Part shown: piece after piece, positions 8,862 to 16,207 of the stretch | Position numbering within the stretch: position 1 is the first letter of the stretch | How the letters are laid out: every line of letters starts with the position of its first letter | Position numbers and translations under genes: made by a program | Origin: Thermoleophilia bacterium | GTDB taxonomy: Bacteria; Actinomycetota; Thermoleophilia; Gaiellales; JAICJC01 | NCBI GenBank assembly: GCA_025927685.1 | Contig: JAICKX010000022.1 | Span: 1 to 33,920, forward strand | Reading direction: 5' to 3' | DNA length: 33,920 nt | The notes under the pieces: model-generated | The model's database searches: none | Told to the model about the DNA's origin: nothing | The model's input: the letters and a program-made list of their open reading frames with translations, nothing else

Positions 8862-9371
8862 TCAGCGCCCGTCGCCCCAGTTCTCCGGCGCCTCCCACTT
8901 GACGCCGCCGGTGTCCCAGCCGACAAGACAGTGCTCGGCGATCGCGGCGGCGACGCGCTCGAGGAACACGCGGTCCTCCTCGCCGAAGGCCGCCGGCCGG
9001 TCGGAGTCGATGTCGATCTCGGCGACGACGAGCGTGTCGTAGACGATGGGGACCACGATCTCGGATCGGGTCGAGAGGAAGCACGAGAGATAGCGGTCGT
9101 CGGCGCTCACGTCGGCGACGATCTCCGTCTCGCCGCTTTCGGCGGCGGCGCCGCAGATGCCCCGGCCGACGGGGATGCGCACGTGCTCGGTGGCCTGCGG
9201 GCCGCGCCAGGGCCCGAGCACGAGCTCGTCGCCTTCGACGAAGTAGATGCCGACCCACGAGTAGGCCTCGAAGCGGTCGTGCAGGAGGTCGACGACGCGG
9301 CGCAGGACGTCGTCTGACGGCTCGTCTCCGTTCGCGATCCGCTCGATCTCGGCGAGGGCGTCAACGCTCAC
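8862..9371 (-). CDS. GAF-domain protein similar to free methionine-(R)-sulfoxide reductase
   Basis: A 169-residue single GAF domain. The pattern LGPWRG...HVRIPVGRGICGAAA...LSC...SEIVVPI follows the free methionine-(R)-sulfoxide reductase (fRMsr, YebR) family, which reduces free Met-R-O. Of the three cysteines in E. coli fRMsr, the ones in GRGICG and YLSCF are present with the usual 24-residue spacing. The first, normally ten residues before GRGICG, is His here. The protein may therefore still be a reductase with a changed disulfide path, or a ligand-binding GAF protein. The start overlaps the thioesterase stop by 4 bp, indicating translational coupling. Confidence 0.75.
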   Translation of the reverse strand: MSVDALAEIERIANGDEPSDDVLRRVVDLLHDRFEAYSWVGIYFVEGDELVLGPWRGPQATEHVRIPVGRGICGAAAESGETEIVADVSADDRYLSCFLSTRSEIVVPIVYDTLVVAEIDIDSDRPAAFGEEDRVFLERVAAAIAEHCLVGWDTGGVKWEAPENWGDGR

Positions 9372-9799
9372 GACTCGACCGCCGTGTCGAAGGCGGCGAC
9401 CGCGCCGCGCATGTCATCGCCGACCGCGACCGGCCGCCGGCCGGCGACGTAGACGGCCGTCTGCGTCGATGTCGCCAGGTGCTCGCCGGAGCCGGCGTTC
9501 CACGCCTCGAACTCCCAGGTGACGCTCGTCCTGCCCAGCCGGCGCACGCGCACGTACACCTCGAGCTCGTCGTCGAACCGGGCCGGCGCATGGTACTCGA
9601 CGTGCTGGGCGCGCATCACGAACTCGGCGCCGCCGGGCTGGCGCAGGAGGCCCAGATGGCGCAGGTACTCGACGCGGGCGCGGTCGAAGTAGGGCATGTA
9701 GCGGCCGTAGTAGACGATCCCCTGGGCGTCGGTCTCGTCGAAGCCGACCCGCGTGCGCACCGCGAAACGAAAGGGCGGCCGGCGGTCGGTGACGCTCAC
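9368..9799 (-). CDS. Acyl-CoA thioesterase, 4HBT/YbgC type hotdog fold
   Basis: A 143-residue hotdog-fold protein. The segment FDETDAQGIVYYGRYMPYFD (residues about 20-39) carries the catalytic Asp region of YbgC/FadM-like thioesterases, followed by ARVEYLRHLG and later VRRLGRTSVTWEFEAW. It should hydrolyse an acyl-CoA thioester in the cytosol; chain preference is unknown. It overlaps the mutase gene upstream by 4 bp and the GAF gene downstream by 4 bp, so the three are translationally coupled. Confidence 0.88.
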   Translation of the reverse strand: MSVTDRRPPFRFAVRTRVGFDETDAQGIVYYGRYMPYFDRARVEYLRHLGLLRQPGGAEFVMRAQHVEYHAPARFDDELEVYVRVRRLGRTSVTWEFEAWNAGSGEHLATSTQTAVYVAGRRPVAVGDDMRGAVAAFDTAVES

Positions 9800-11142
9800 G
9801 ACCGGATCAGCTCGAGCACCTCGTCACGGCGGCGGTCCATGGTGTCCGCGTCGAGCGCCTCCAGGTTCAGCCGGAGCAGGGGCTCGGTGTTCGACGGCCG
9901 CACGTTGAAGTGCCAGTCCGCGAAGTCGAACGAGATGCCGTCCATGTGGGAGACGCGTGCCGCGTCGCCCGAGTAGCGCTCCTTCAGCTGCTGGAGCTTC
10001 ACCGGCACGTCGCTCACCGTCGAGTTGATCTCGCCGGAGATGTGGTAGCGGTCCCGGAACGGCGCGAGCAGCTCCGAGAGCGGCTTCCCGGCGTGGGAGA
10101 TGAGCTCGAGCATGACGAGCGCCGGCACGATGCCGGTGTCGCAGTAGTAGAAGGCGCGGAAGTAGTAGTGGCCGGAGACCTCGCCCGCGAAGACGGCGTC
10201 CTCCTTGCGGATGCGGGCCTTGATGAAGGCGTGCCCGACGCGGTTCTCGAGCGCCGTCCCGCCGGCCGCCTCGATCGTGTCGCGCACGGCCCACGAGGCG
10301 CGCAGGTCGTAGACGATCGTCGAGCCGGGATGCTTCTCGAGCATCGAGCGGGCGATGAGGGCCGTGATCAGGTCGCCCGGCACGAACTCGCCCGTGTCGT
10401 CGACGAAGAAGCAGCGGTCCGCGTCGCCGTCCCAGGCGATCCCGAGGTCGGCGCCGTGCTCGCGCACCTTGTCGATGATGAACGTCCGGTTCTCCTCGAG
10501 CAGCGGGTTGGGCTCGTGGCTGGGGAAGCGGCCGTCCGGGTCGAGGCTGTACGGATGGACGCTCACCGGCAGGCGCTCCAGGATCGGCTCGATCATCGGG
10601 CCCGCCATGCCGTTCGCGCCGTCCAGGACGACCGTGAGCGGCCGGATCACGGACGGGTCGACGAACCCCAGCGCGCGCTCGTGGAAGGCGGCGTAGACGT
10701 CGCGCTCGGACACCTCGCCCCGCGCGGCGGCCGGCTCGGGAGCGGCTCCGAGCGCTCGGGCCTTGATCTGGTCGAGGCCCGTGTCGCCGCCGACCGGGAG
10801 CGCGCCGCGGCGGACGATCTTCATGCCGTTGTACGCCGCCGGGTTGTGCGAGGCGGTGACCTGGAGCCCGCCCTCGTACCCATACTCGCCGACGGCGAAG
10901 TACAGCATCTCGGTGCCGACCTGGCCGATGTCGACGACGTCGGCGCCGGAGTCGGCGGCGCCCCGGATCGCCGCGGCCGCGATGTCGGGCGACGAGAGGC
11001 GCATGTCGCGGCCGATGGCCATCACCTTCGGCTCGAAGGCGGCGACGTAGCCGCAGGCGATTGCGTATGCACCCTCCGCGTCGAGCTCGTCTGGCACGAT
11101 GCCGCGCACGTCGTATGCCTTGAACACGGAGGGCGCCAGCAT
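9796..11142 (-). CDS. Phosphomannomutase/phosphoglucomutase
   Basis: A 448-residue alpha-D-phosphohexomutase. It interconverts hexose 1- and 6-phosphates through a phosphoserine. The phosphoserine loop is TASHNPAAYNGMK (Ser about 98), the Mg loop DGDADRC, the sugar-binding loop GEVSGHYYF and the phosphate loop RPSNTEP. Start chosen as ATG 11142, where MLAPSVFKAYDVRG matches the family N-terminus; the frame stays open further upstream, but that stretch is low-complexity and lies over the divergent GNAT promoter. TACACT (11157 to 11152) lies nine bases before the ATG as a possible -10. First gene of the five-gene operon running to the phosphoesterase. Confidence 0.93.
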   Translation of the reverse strand: MLAPSVFKAYDVRGIVPDELDAEGAYAIACGYVAAFEPKVMAIGRDMRLSSPDIAAAAIRGAADSGADVVDIGQVGTEMLYFAVGEYGYEGGLQVTASHNPAAYNGMKIVRRGALPVGGDTGLDQIKARALGAAPEPAAARGEVSERDVYAAFHERALGFVDPSVIRPLTVVLDGANGMAGPMIEPILERLPVSVHPYSLDPDGRFPSHEPNPLLEENRTFIIDKVREHGADLGIAWDGDADRCFFVDDTGEFVPGDLITALIARSMLEKHPGSTIVYDLRASWAVRDTIEAAGGTALENRVGHAFIKARIRKEDAVFAGEVSGHYYFRAFYYCDTGIVPALVMLELISHAGKPLSELLAPFRDRYHISGEINSTVSDVPVKLQQLKERYSGDAARVSHMDGISFDFADWHFNVRPSNTEPLLRLNLEALDADTMDRRRDEVLELIRS

Positions 11143-11228
11143 CCCGGCATGAGTGTAGTGGTGTGACCGGCAACGTTCGGCAGGTTCTGACGGCTGCAAA
11201 CCGTCGCGCTGCGTTGTCCTCGGTCGCA

Positions 11229-11250
11229 CCGATACTTCCGCCAGTATCGG
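11229..11250. promoter_or_regulatory. Perfect 8-bp dyad in the divergent mutase/GNAT promoter
   Basis: ccgatact - tccgcc - agtatcgg: eight paired bases with a six-base loop, in the 163-bp gap between the divergent mutase and acetyltransferase genes. There is no T-run, so it is more likely an operator or an mRNA leader structure of the GNAT transcript than a terminator. Its core gatact/agtatc is more A/T rich than its surroundings. Confidence 0.45.
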
Positions 11251-11305
11251 CGCTCCCTGCGTCCTCGCATCGCTCGGTTTTCGCGCGCCATCGACACCAC
11301 CACCG

Positions 11306-11839
11306 TTGCCGGCCACACCACCAGTCAGTGTCTCCATCCGTCCCCTCCAGGTGCGCGACGCCGACACGCTGGCGGCGATCTACGCCGAGAACCACGCATT
11401 CCTGGAGCCGTTCGACCCGCCGCGGTCGGAGGGGTTCGCCACCGCTGCGGCCCAGCGCCGCGAGCTGAAAGCGCTCGAGCGCGAACGGTCCGCCGACCGG
11501 TTGGAGCGGTTCCTCATCTGGGCCGACGACGAGCCCGCCGGCGTCATCTCGGTGTCACGCATCACCCGCGGGCCGTTCCAGAACGCCGGGCTGGGCTACT
11601 GGGTGGTCGAGCGGCTGAACGGCCGCGGGGTCGCGACGCGGGCGGTCGGCCTGGTGTGCGAGTGGGGGTTCGGCGAGGCCGGCTTCCATCGCCTCGAGGC
11701 GGCGACGCTCGTCGACAACATCGCGTCGCAGACGGTGCTCCGCCGCAACGGGTTCACCGAGATCGGCCTCTCGCCGCGCTACCTCTTCATCAACGGCGCC
11801 TGGCGCGACCACATCCTGTTCGCCCGCACGGCCGATTGA
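11306..11839 (+). CDS. GNAT-family N-acetyltransferase (RimJ/RimL-like)
   Basis: A 177-residue acetyltransferase. IRPLQVRDADTLAAI opens the domain; NAGLGYWVVERLNGRGVATRAVGLVCEWGF holds the acetyl-CoA P-loop region (the GRGVAT part is the pyrophosphate loop); EAATLVDNIASQTVLRRNGF is the RimJ/RimL/SpeG-type signature helix. It may acetylate a protein N-terminus or a small amine; the substrate is not predictable. Start taken as TTG 11306, the only candidate close to the domain start, so the exact start is uncertain. No clear ribosome binding site was seen. Confidence 0.85.
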   Translation: MPATPPVSVSIRPLQVRDADTLAAIYAENHAFLEPFDPPRSEGFATAAAQRRELKALERERSADRLERFLIWADDEPAGVISVSRITRGPFQNAGLGYWVVERLNGRGVATRAVGLVCEWGFGEAGFHRLEAATLVDNIASQTVLRRNGFTEIGLSPRYLFINGAWRDHILFARTAD

Positions 11840-11891
11840 GCGCCTGCGTTACGAAACCGCACCAGCCGGCTTGATGAGTGTTCAGGGGTCT

Positions 11892-11908
11892 GCCGGGTTC
11901 AGCCCGGC
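11892..11908. terminator. GC hairpin in the convergent gap between GNAT and HIT genes
   Basis: gccggg - ttcag - cccggc forms a 6-bp stem with a 5-base loop, four bases beyond the stop codon of the HIT gene. It has no U-tract on either side, so it would be a weak or factor-dependent bidirectional terminator. Confidence 0.4.
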
Positions 11909-11911
11909 CGG

Positions 11912-12394
11912 TCATGTCCAGGCGGCGCGCAACTTGGCCGCGGTGCGCGTCAGGTGCTCGGGCATGACCTTGACATCGGCCAGGACGGGCATGAAGTTCG
12001 TGTCGCCGTTCCAGCGCGGGACGACGTGCAGGTGGATGTGGTCCTCGACGCCCGCCCCGGCCACGCGGCCGATGTTGATGCCGGCGTTGAAGCCGTGCGG
12101 CGCCATCACGCCGCCGAGCACGCCCAGCGCGCGGTCGAGGAGCGCCCACAGCTCGGCGCGTTCGCCCTCGTTCAGGTCGCCGGGCGCGGGGACGTGCCGG
12201 TACGGCGCCACCATCAGGTGCCCGTTGGAGTAGGGGTAGAGGTTCATGAGAACGTACGCCAGCTCGCCGCGATGGACGATGAGGTTGGCCTCGTCGTCGC
12301 CCGCCGCCGGCTTCTCGCAGAAGATGCACCCGCCCGCGTCGGCGCCGCCCTGGACGTATTCGAGGCGCCAGGGCGCCCACAGCCGCTCGGTCAT
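11912..12394 (-). CDS. HIT-family nucleotide hydrolase/phosphorylase (Ap4A phosphorylase-like)
   Basis: A 160-residue histidine-triad protein. The catalytic triad is HIHLHVVPRW (His 120, 122 and 124), and a zinc-binding CIFC (Cys 23 and 26) lies near the N-terminus. The opening WAPWRLEYV is typical of the actinobacterial group that includes Mycobacterium tuberculosis Rv2613c, an Ap4A phosphorylase. It probably acts on dinucleoside polyphosphates or nucleotidyl adducts. Its ATG overlaps the corA stop by 4 bp, so the two genes are coupled. Confidence 0.87.
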   Translation of the reverse strand: MTERLWAPWRLEYVQGGADAGGCIFCEKPAAGDDEANLIVHRGELAYVLMNLYPYSNGHLMVAPYRHVPAPGDLNEGERAELWALLDRALGVLGGVMAPHGFNAGINIGRVAGAGVEDHIHLHVVPRWNGDTNFMPVLADVKVMPEHLTRTAAKLRAAWT

Positions 12395-13383
12395 ATCCAG
12401 CGCTTGATTCGGAAGAACGCCAGCATCGCCGCGGCGATCGCGACCATGATGCCGACCGTCGCGACGAACCCGTGGTAGTCGTTGGTGAACGGGATGTGGC
12501 GGAAGTTCATCCCGAAGATGCCGCTCACCAGGGTCAGCGGGAGCAGGATGACGGAGAAGATCGTGAGCAGCCGCAGGATGTCGTTCTGCTTGTGCGCGAT
12601 GACCGACTCGTTGGTCGCCTCGAGCGCCTCGACGACCTCCTTGTAGTTGTCGAGCTGGTCCCAGATGCGCTCCGCCTTGTCCACGATGTCGTCGAAGTAG
12701 ACCTCGAGGTCGTCGGGCAGGTAGCGCGTCCGCTCCAGCAGGCGCAGCGTCGAGCGCTCGGGCTGGATGACCTTGCGGTACGACACGATCTCGTGCTTCA
12801 CGTCCGAGATGTCGCGCACGACCTCCTCGGAGCGGCGCTCGGTGAAGATCGCCTCGCGCAGGCGGTCGAGCTTGAACCCGATCTTGTCGAGGATCGGGAA
12901 GCAGTAGTCGAAGAGCTCCGACAGGATCTCGTAGAGCACGTAGCCCGATCCCTTGGAGAAGTACTCCTCGCGCCGCTCGCGGTTGTCCTCGAGCTGCGCG
13001 AACAGGCGACCGAGCGGCTTCAGCGGCACGTTCGGGAGCGTGACGATGTAGTCACGCCCGACGAAGACGTTCAGCTCGGCGGCGTCGAGGCGGGCCCGCT
13101 CCTTGTTGTAGTGCGGGACGTGGAGCACGATGAACATGTAGTCGGCGTACTCGTCGATCTTGGGCCGCTGCCGGGTCGAGAGGACGTCCTCGAGATCGAG
13201 CTCGTGGAACTCGAAGTTCTGCGCGAGCCAGGCCGTCTCGACGGCCGTGGGCTCCTCCAGCTGAAGCCAGCGCAGGCCGGCGGCCTCGATCTCAGCGATG
13301 CGCGGCTCGGAGCGCTCGACCGGCCGCTGGGGCGCGCGAGGGCGCCGTCGTACTGTCCTCGGGATCCGGGGCAGGTTCGGCAT
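12391..13383 (-). CDS. corA: CorA-family divalent cation (Mg2+/Co2+) transporter
   Basis: CorA forms a pentameric inner-membrane channel for Mg2+. This 330-residue protein has the long acidic/helical cytoplasmic domain, then two C-terminal transmembrane helices around the signature GMNF (in SGIFGMNFRHIPF), ending in FFRIKRWI. The first 20 or so residues from ATG 13383 are arginine-rich and unlike the family. A better-looking start, ATG 13414, sits seven bases after TAGAAT but is in another frame, giving about 40 residues (MDALTAKVTRDAEPAPDPED...) before a stop inside corA. This suggests a frameshift near 13320-13330 or a misassigned N-terminus. The downstream HIT gene overlaps by 4 bp. Confidence 0.9.
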   Translation of the reverse strand: MPNLPRIPRTVRRRPRAPQRPVERSEPRIAEIEAAGLRWLQLEEPTAVETAWLAQNFEFHELDLEDVLSTRQRPKIDEYADYMFIVLHVPHYNKERARLDAAELNVFVGRDYIVTLPNVPLKPLGRLFAQLEDNRERREEYFSKGSGYVLYEILSELFDYCFPILDKIGFKLDRLREAIFTERRSEEVVRDISDVKHEIVSYRKVIQPERSTLRLLERTRYLPDDLEVYFDDIVDKAERIWDQLDNYKEVVEALEATNESVIAHKQNDILRLLTIFSVILLPLTLVSGIFGMNFRHIPFTNDYHGFVATVGIMVAIAAAMLAFFRIKRWI

Positions 13384-13411
13384 CGCGGGTCACCTTCGCG
13401 GTCAGGGCGTC

Positions 13412-13427
13412 CATGCCTGCCATTCTA
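13412..13427 (-). promoter_or_regulatory. TAGAAT -10 box with ATG seven bases downstream (corA promoter)
   Basis: On the minus strand TAGAAT (13427 to 13422) is followed after seven bases by ATG (13414 to 13412), the spacing seen for leaderless starts elsewhere in the window. The ATG is not in frame with corA, as described in the corA entry. Confidence 0.5.
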
Positions 13428-13497
13428 CCGGCCGCAGCGGCCGTCCGCACCCCTCCAGGGGCGGCCGGCGCGGGGTCGTGCGGTACGGTTTCGAGCC

Positions 13498-14235
13498 ATG
13501 CCCGGCGACGAGATCGAGCGGCGCCACCGTCCCACCGAGGACGAGCGCCTGCTGGGCCGCCAGGACGCCGCCTTCATCCACACCGACCCGTGGCGGATCC
13601 ACCGGATCACGTCGGAGTTCGTGGAGGGGTTCGACGCGCTGGCCGAGGTCGGGCTGGCGGTCTCGATGTTCGGCTCCGCCCGCACGAGGCCGGGCGATGC
13701 CATGTACGCGGCCGCCGAGGCGACCGCCGCCGCGTTCGCGCGGGCGGGCTACGCGGTCATCACGGGCGGGGGGCCGGGGATCATGGAGGCGTGCAACAAA
13801 GGGGCACAGGAGGCCGGTGGGCTGTCCATCGGCGCCGGCATCGAGCTGCCCCGCGAGCAGCACCTGAATGGCTACCTCGACCTGGCCCTCAACTTCCGGT
13901 ACTTCTTCGTCAGGAAGACGATGTTCGTGAAGTACGCCGAGGGGTTCGTCGTCTTCCCGGGCGGCTTCGGCACGCTCGACGAGATGTTCGAGTCGCTGAC
14001 GCTGATCCAGACCCACAAGGTGCGGATGTTTCCGACGGTGCTCTACGGCCACCATTACTGGAGTGGGCTGGCGGACTGGGTGCGCGAGACCGTTCTCGCC
14101 GCCGGCAACGTGGCCGAGGACGACCTCGAGCTGCTCCAGGTCGCCGACTCGCCCGAGGAGACGGTGGAGATGGTCGTCGCGTGCACCACGGGTGCGTGCG
14201 GGCATGCCCGCCACGCCGGCCGCCGGCTCACCTGA
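13498..14235 (+). CDS. LOG-family protein (TIGR00730-type Rossmann fold)
   Basis: A 245-residue protein with both lysine-decarboxylase-like/LOG motifs: GGGPGIMEACNKGA and PGGFGTLDEMFE. LOG enzymes release free cytokinin bases or cleave nucleoside monophosphates to base and ribose 5-phosphate; many bacterial members act as nucleotide pyrophosphatases or nucleosidases. The N-terminal extension (residues 1-50, HRPTEDERLLGRQ...) is usual in the longer bacterial form. Start ATG 13498; TACGGT (13484-13489) ends eight bases before it. The last 8 bp overlap the convergent kinase gene. Confidence 0.88.
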   Translation: MPGDEIERRHRPTEDERLLGRQDAAFIHTDPWRIHRITSEFVEGFDALAEVGLAVSMFGSARTRPGDAMYAAAEATAAAFARAGYAVITGGGPGIMEACNKGAQEAGGLSIGAGIELPREQHLNGYLDLALNFRYFFVRKTMFVKYAEGFVVFPGGFGTLDEMFESLTLIQTHKVRMFPTVLYGHHYWSGLADWVRETVLAAGNVAEDDLELLQVADSPEETVEMVVACTTGACGHARHAGRRLT

Positions 14236-15799
14236 TCGGGATCTCGAACGCGACCCGCGTCCCGGCGCCGGGCGACGACTGGATCGTCAACCGGCCGCCG
14301 ACCGAGTCCAGCCGTTGCGCGAGCGAGAGCAGCCCCAGGCGGGCCGGGTCGTCGAGGACTGCGTCGACGTCGAACCCGACGCCGTCGTCGGTGACCTCGC
14401 CGGCGAGCTCGCCCTGCTCCTCGCGCACCGCGACCCACACGCGCCGGGCCTGCGCGTGGTCGCGCGCGTTCCGCAGGAGCTCCTCGACCGTCCGGTAGCA
14501 CAGGAGCTCGCCGCTCGAGGCGTGGCGGGTGGTGACGACGTCTGCGGTCACGTCGGCTCGCATCCCGAGCGCCTCGGGGAGCGCCCGCAGCGCCCCTCCG
14601 ACGCCGCCCTCGGCGAGCAGCGGCGGCACGATCGCGAAGGCCAGCCGGCGGGTGCGGTCGATCGCCTCGGTGATCATGCTTCGCGCGCCCTCGACCGCCT
14701 GCGCCGCCGCCGCCTCGTCACCCCGTGCCCAGGCGGCCGCCAGGCGGTCGATCGTGAGCCGCATCGCCGTCAGCGTCTGGAGCGTGTCGTCGTGCAACTC
14801 GGTCGCGACGCGGACTCGCTCGGCCTCCGCCGCGGCCAGCAGCGCGGAGACCGCCGCCGAGCCACGAGCCTCGCTCGCGCCGACGGCCAGGGCGGGGGCG
14901 AGGATGCCCGCCACCGACTGCACGAAGGCGACCTCCGACGTGCCGAACTCGCGCGGTGTGCGCGTCCACGCGTCGAGGACTCCGAGCGGCCGTCCGCCGT
15001 CCTGGATCCGGACGGCCATGCCGCCGACGACGCCGGACGTCTCGGCGGCGCCGAGCGTGCGAAGCCGCGGGTCGGTCGCCACATCGGTCGTGACGAGCGG
15101 CTCGGGGTGCATGAGCGCGTAGCCGGCCGGGGTGCCGTCACCGGCCGTCGCCCGCACCTTGCCCATGCCGCCGGCCGGCCAGCCGACGCCCGCCCGCAGG
15201 AGGAGCGTCTCGCCGTCGCGCGCCAGGCCGAGGACGCCGACCCGCTCCACCCCCAGCACGGACGCGACCACGCGGGCCGCCTCGGTCAGGATCGCCGATC
15301 CATGAGCCTCGAACCCCCGGATGCCGAGCTCGGTCCCCTCGAGCGCCGGGAGCGCCGCGATGACCGGCGGCGAGAGCTCCTCCGCCCGCTCCTTGAGCGC
15401 ACCGTGCATGCGCTCGAACCCGAGGCTCGTCCGGTCGATCACGCGGCTCAGAAGGCGGACCAGGAATCCCCGGTACCAGCCGCGGTGGACGACTCGCGCG
15501 CCGGTCTCGGCCTCCGAGATGACGAACGCGTGCTCGCCCGTGAAGAGGCCGAGCGGCAGCGCTCCGCGCCAGCGCAGCTCGCGTCCGGGCTCCGCCACGA
15601 CGACCGACGGTGAGACCACGATCCGGCGTCCGTCCGGGGGCGCCAGCTCGATCCGCAGCTTCGACCCGACCTGCGGCGCGCCGGAGATGCTGCGCATGAA
15701 CGGGTTCCAGCCCGCGTAGGCGTCGAACTCCGTGAGCGCCTCCCACACCTGGTCCGGCGTCGCGTCGATGTCGATGGTGTGCTCGAGGACCCGCCGCAC
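14228..15799 (-). CDS. Cytosolic hybrid sensor: SRPBCC domain + GAF + NarL-type histidine kinase
   Basis: A 523-residue protein from GTG 15799. Residues 1-145 form an SRPBCC/START-like ligand-binding domain (EHTIDIDATPDQVWEALTEF, then WNPFMRSISG and EPGRELRWRGALP). Residues 165-310 are a GAF domain. A HisKA_3 dimerisation helix has its phosphoacceptor in ATELHDDTLQTL (His 336). The HATPase_c domain shows the N box EELLRNARDHA (439-449), DDGVGFD (471-477) and GAGTRVAFEIP. No transmembrane helix is present and no response regulator lies next to it, so it is an orphan soluble kinase probably sensing a hydrophobic ligand. The frame is open upstream; GTG 15853 with GGAGAG 11 bases before it is an alternative start. 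Confidence 0.85.
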   Translation of the reverse strand: MRRVLEHTIDIDATPDQVWEALTEFDAYAGWNPFMRSISGAPQVGSKLRIELAPPDGRRIVVSPSVVVAEPGRELRWRGALPLGLFTGEHAFVISEAETGARVVHRGWYRGFLVRLLSRVIDRTSLGFERMHGALKERAEELSPPVIAALPALEGTELGIRGFEAHGSAILTEAARVVASVLGVERVGVLGLARDGETLLLRAGVGWPAGGMGKVRATAGDGTPAGYALMHPEPLVTTDVATDPRLRTLGAAETSGVVGGMAVRIQDGGRPLGVLDAWTRTPREFGTSEVAFVQSVAGILAPALAVGASEARGSAAVSALLAAAEAERVRVATELHDDTLQTLTAMRLTIDRLAAAWARGDEAAAAQAVEGARSMITEAIDRTRRLAFAIVPPLLAEGGVGGALRALPEALGMRADVTADVVTTRHASSGELLCYRTVEELLRNARDHAQARRVWVAVREEQGELAGEVTDDGVGFDVDAVLDDPARLGLLSLAQRLDSVGGRLTIQSSPGAGTRVAFEIPIR

Positions 15800-15882
15800 G
15801 CGGCTGTCAGGGCTCCTACGCGGTGATGCTTTCGACCCTTGCGCACCGGCCACGACAACAGGGTCTCTCCGGCGGCAAACAC

Positions 15883-15929
15883 ATTCTAGGGCGGGTTTGC
15901 CGTCGTGGAAATCCCTTTCCCGGAAATCC
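15883..15929 (-). promoter_or_regulatory. Putative kinase promoter with two GGATTTCC direct repeats
   Basis: TAGAAT on the minus strand (15888 to 15883) could be the -10 of the kinase gene. Just upstream, over the expected -35, two copies of GGATTTCC (plus-strand GGAAATCC at 15907-15914 and 15922-15929) repeat with a 15-bp period inside otherwise GC-rich DNA. This looks like a protein binding site; no regulator can be named. Confidence 0.4.
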
Positions 15930-15952
15930 ATTGCCCCGCCGGGCGAGGCGGC

Positions 15953-16207
15953 TCAGGCGTGCTCTCGCAGGAGCGCGGCCAGCTCGCTGTGGCCGCCGAA
16001 GTCCGCCCAGCCGTCGGCCATGCCGCCGTGGATGGCGTCGCGGATGGTCGGGTCGGCGCCCAGGTCGAACAGCGCCGCCGCCGTGATCCGGACCGCCGAA
16101 CGTTCCCAGCCGGTCAACCGCGTGGTCGGCGCGCCGGCGGCCCGGCGCTCCCGGGCCTGCTCCTTCGCCTGCTTGCGGAGCTGCTCGACGTTGAGTTGTG
16201 CGTTCAC
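15953..16207 (-). CDS. Mini ankyrin-like protein, 84 residues
   Basis: Start GTG 16207. The first half (NAQLNVEQLRKQAKEQARER) resembles the N-terminal helix that introduces many bacterial ankyrin-repeat proteins. The second half (LFDLGADPTIRDAIHGG, then WADFGGHSELAALLREHA) reads as a single terminal ankyrin unit. The usual block of repeats between them is missing, so this is either a naturally minimal form or the product of an internal deletion. Ankyrin units mediate protein contacts; no function can be given. It is divergent from the APH-type gene, with a 290-bp gap that shows no other clear gene. Confidence 0.65.
   Translation of the reverse strand: MNAQLNVEQLRKQAKEQARERRAAGAPTTRLTGWERSAVRITAAALFDLGADPTIRDAIHGGMADGWADFGGHSELAALLREHA

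Noticed and set aside
11160-11230. tRNA-Cys-like pattern: pairing 7-bp ends (ggtgtga/tcgcacc) and a perfect anticodon-like arm gacgg-ctgcaaa-ccgtc (anticodon GCA).
   Set aside because: There is no T-arm with a TTCRA loop, the 3' half is about four bases short, and no D-arm can be drawn. It overlaps the mutase/GNAT promoter region. It may be chance or a leader structure, not a tRNA.
11143-11367. Upstream extension of the phosphohexomutase reading frame by 75 codons.
   Set aside because: Low-complexity sequence unlike the family, overlapping the divergent GNAT start; the family N-terminus fits ATG 11142.
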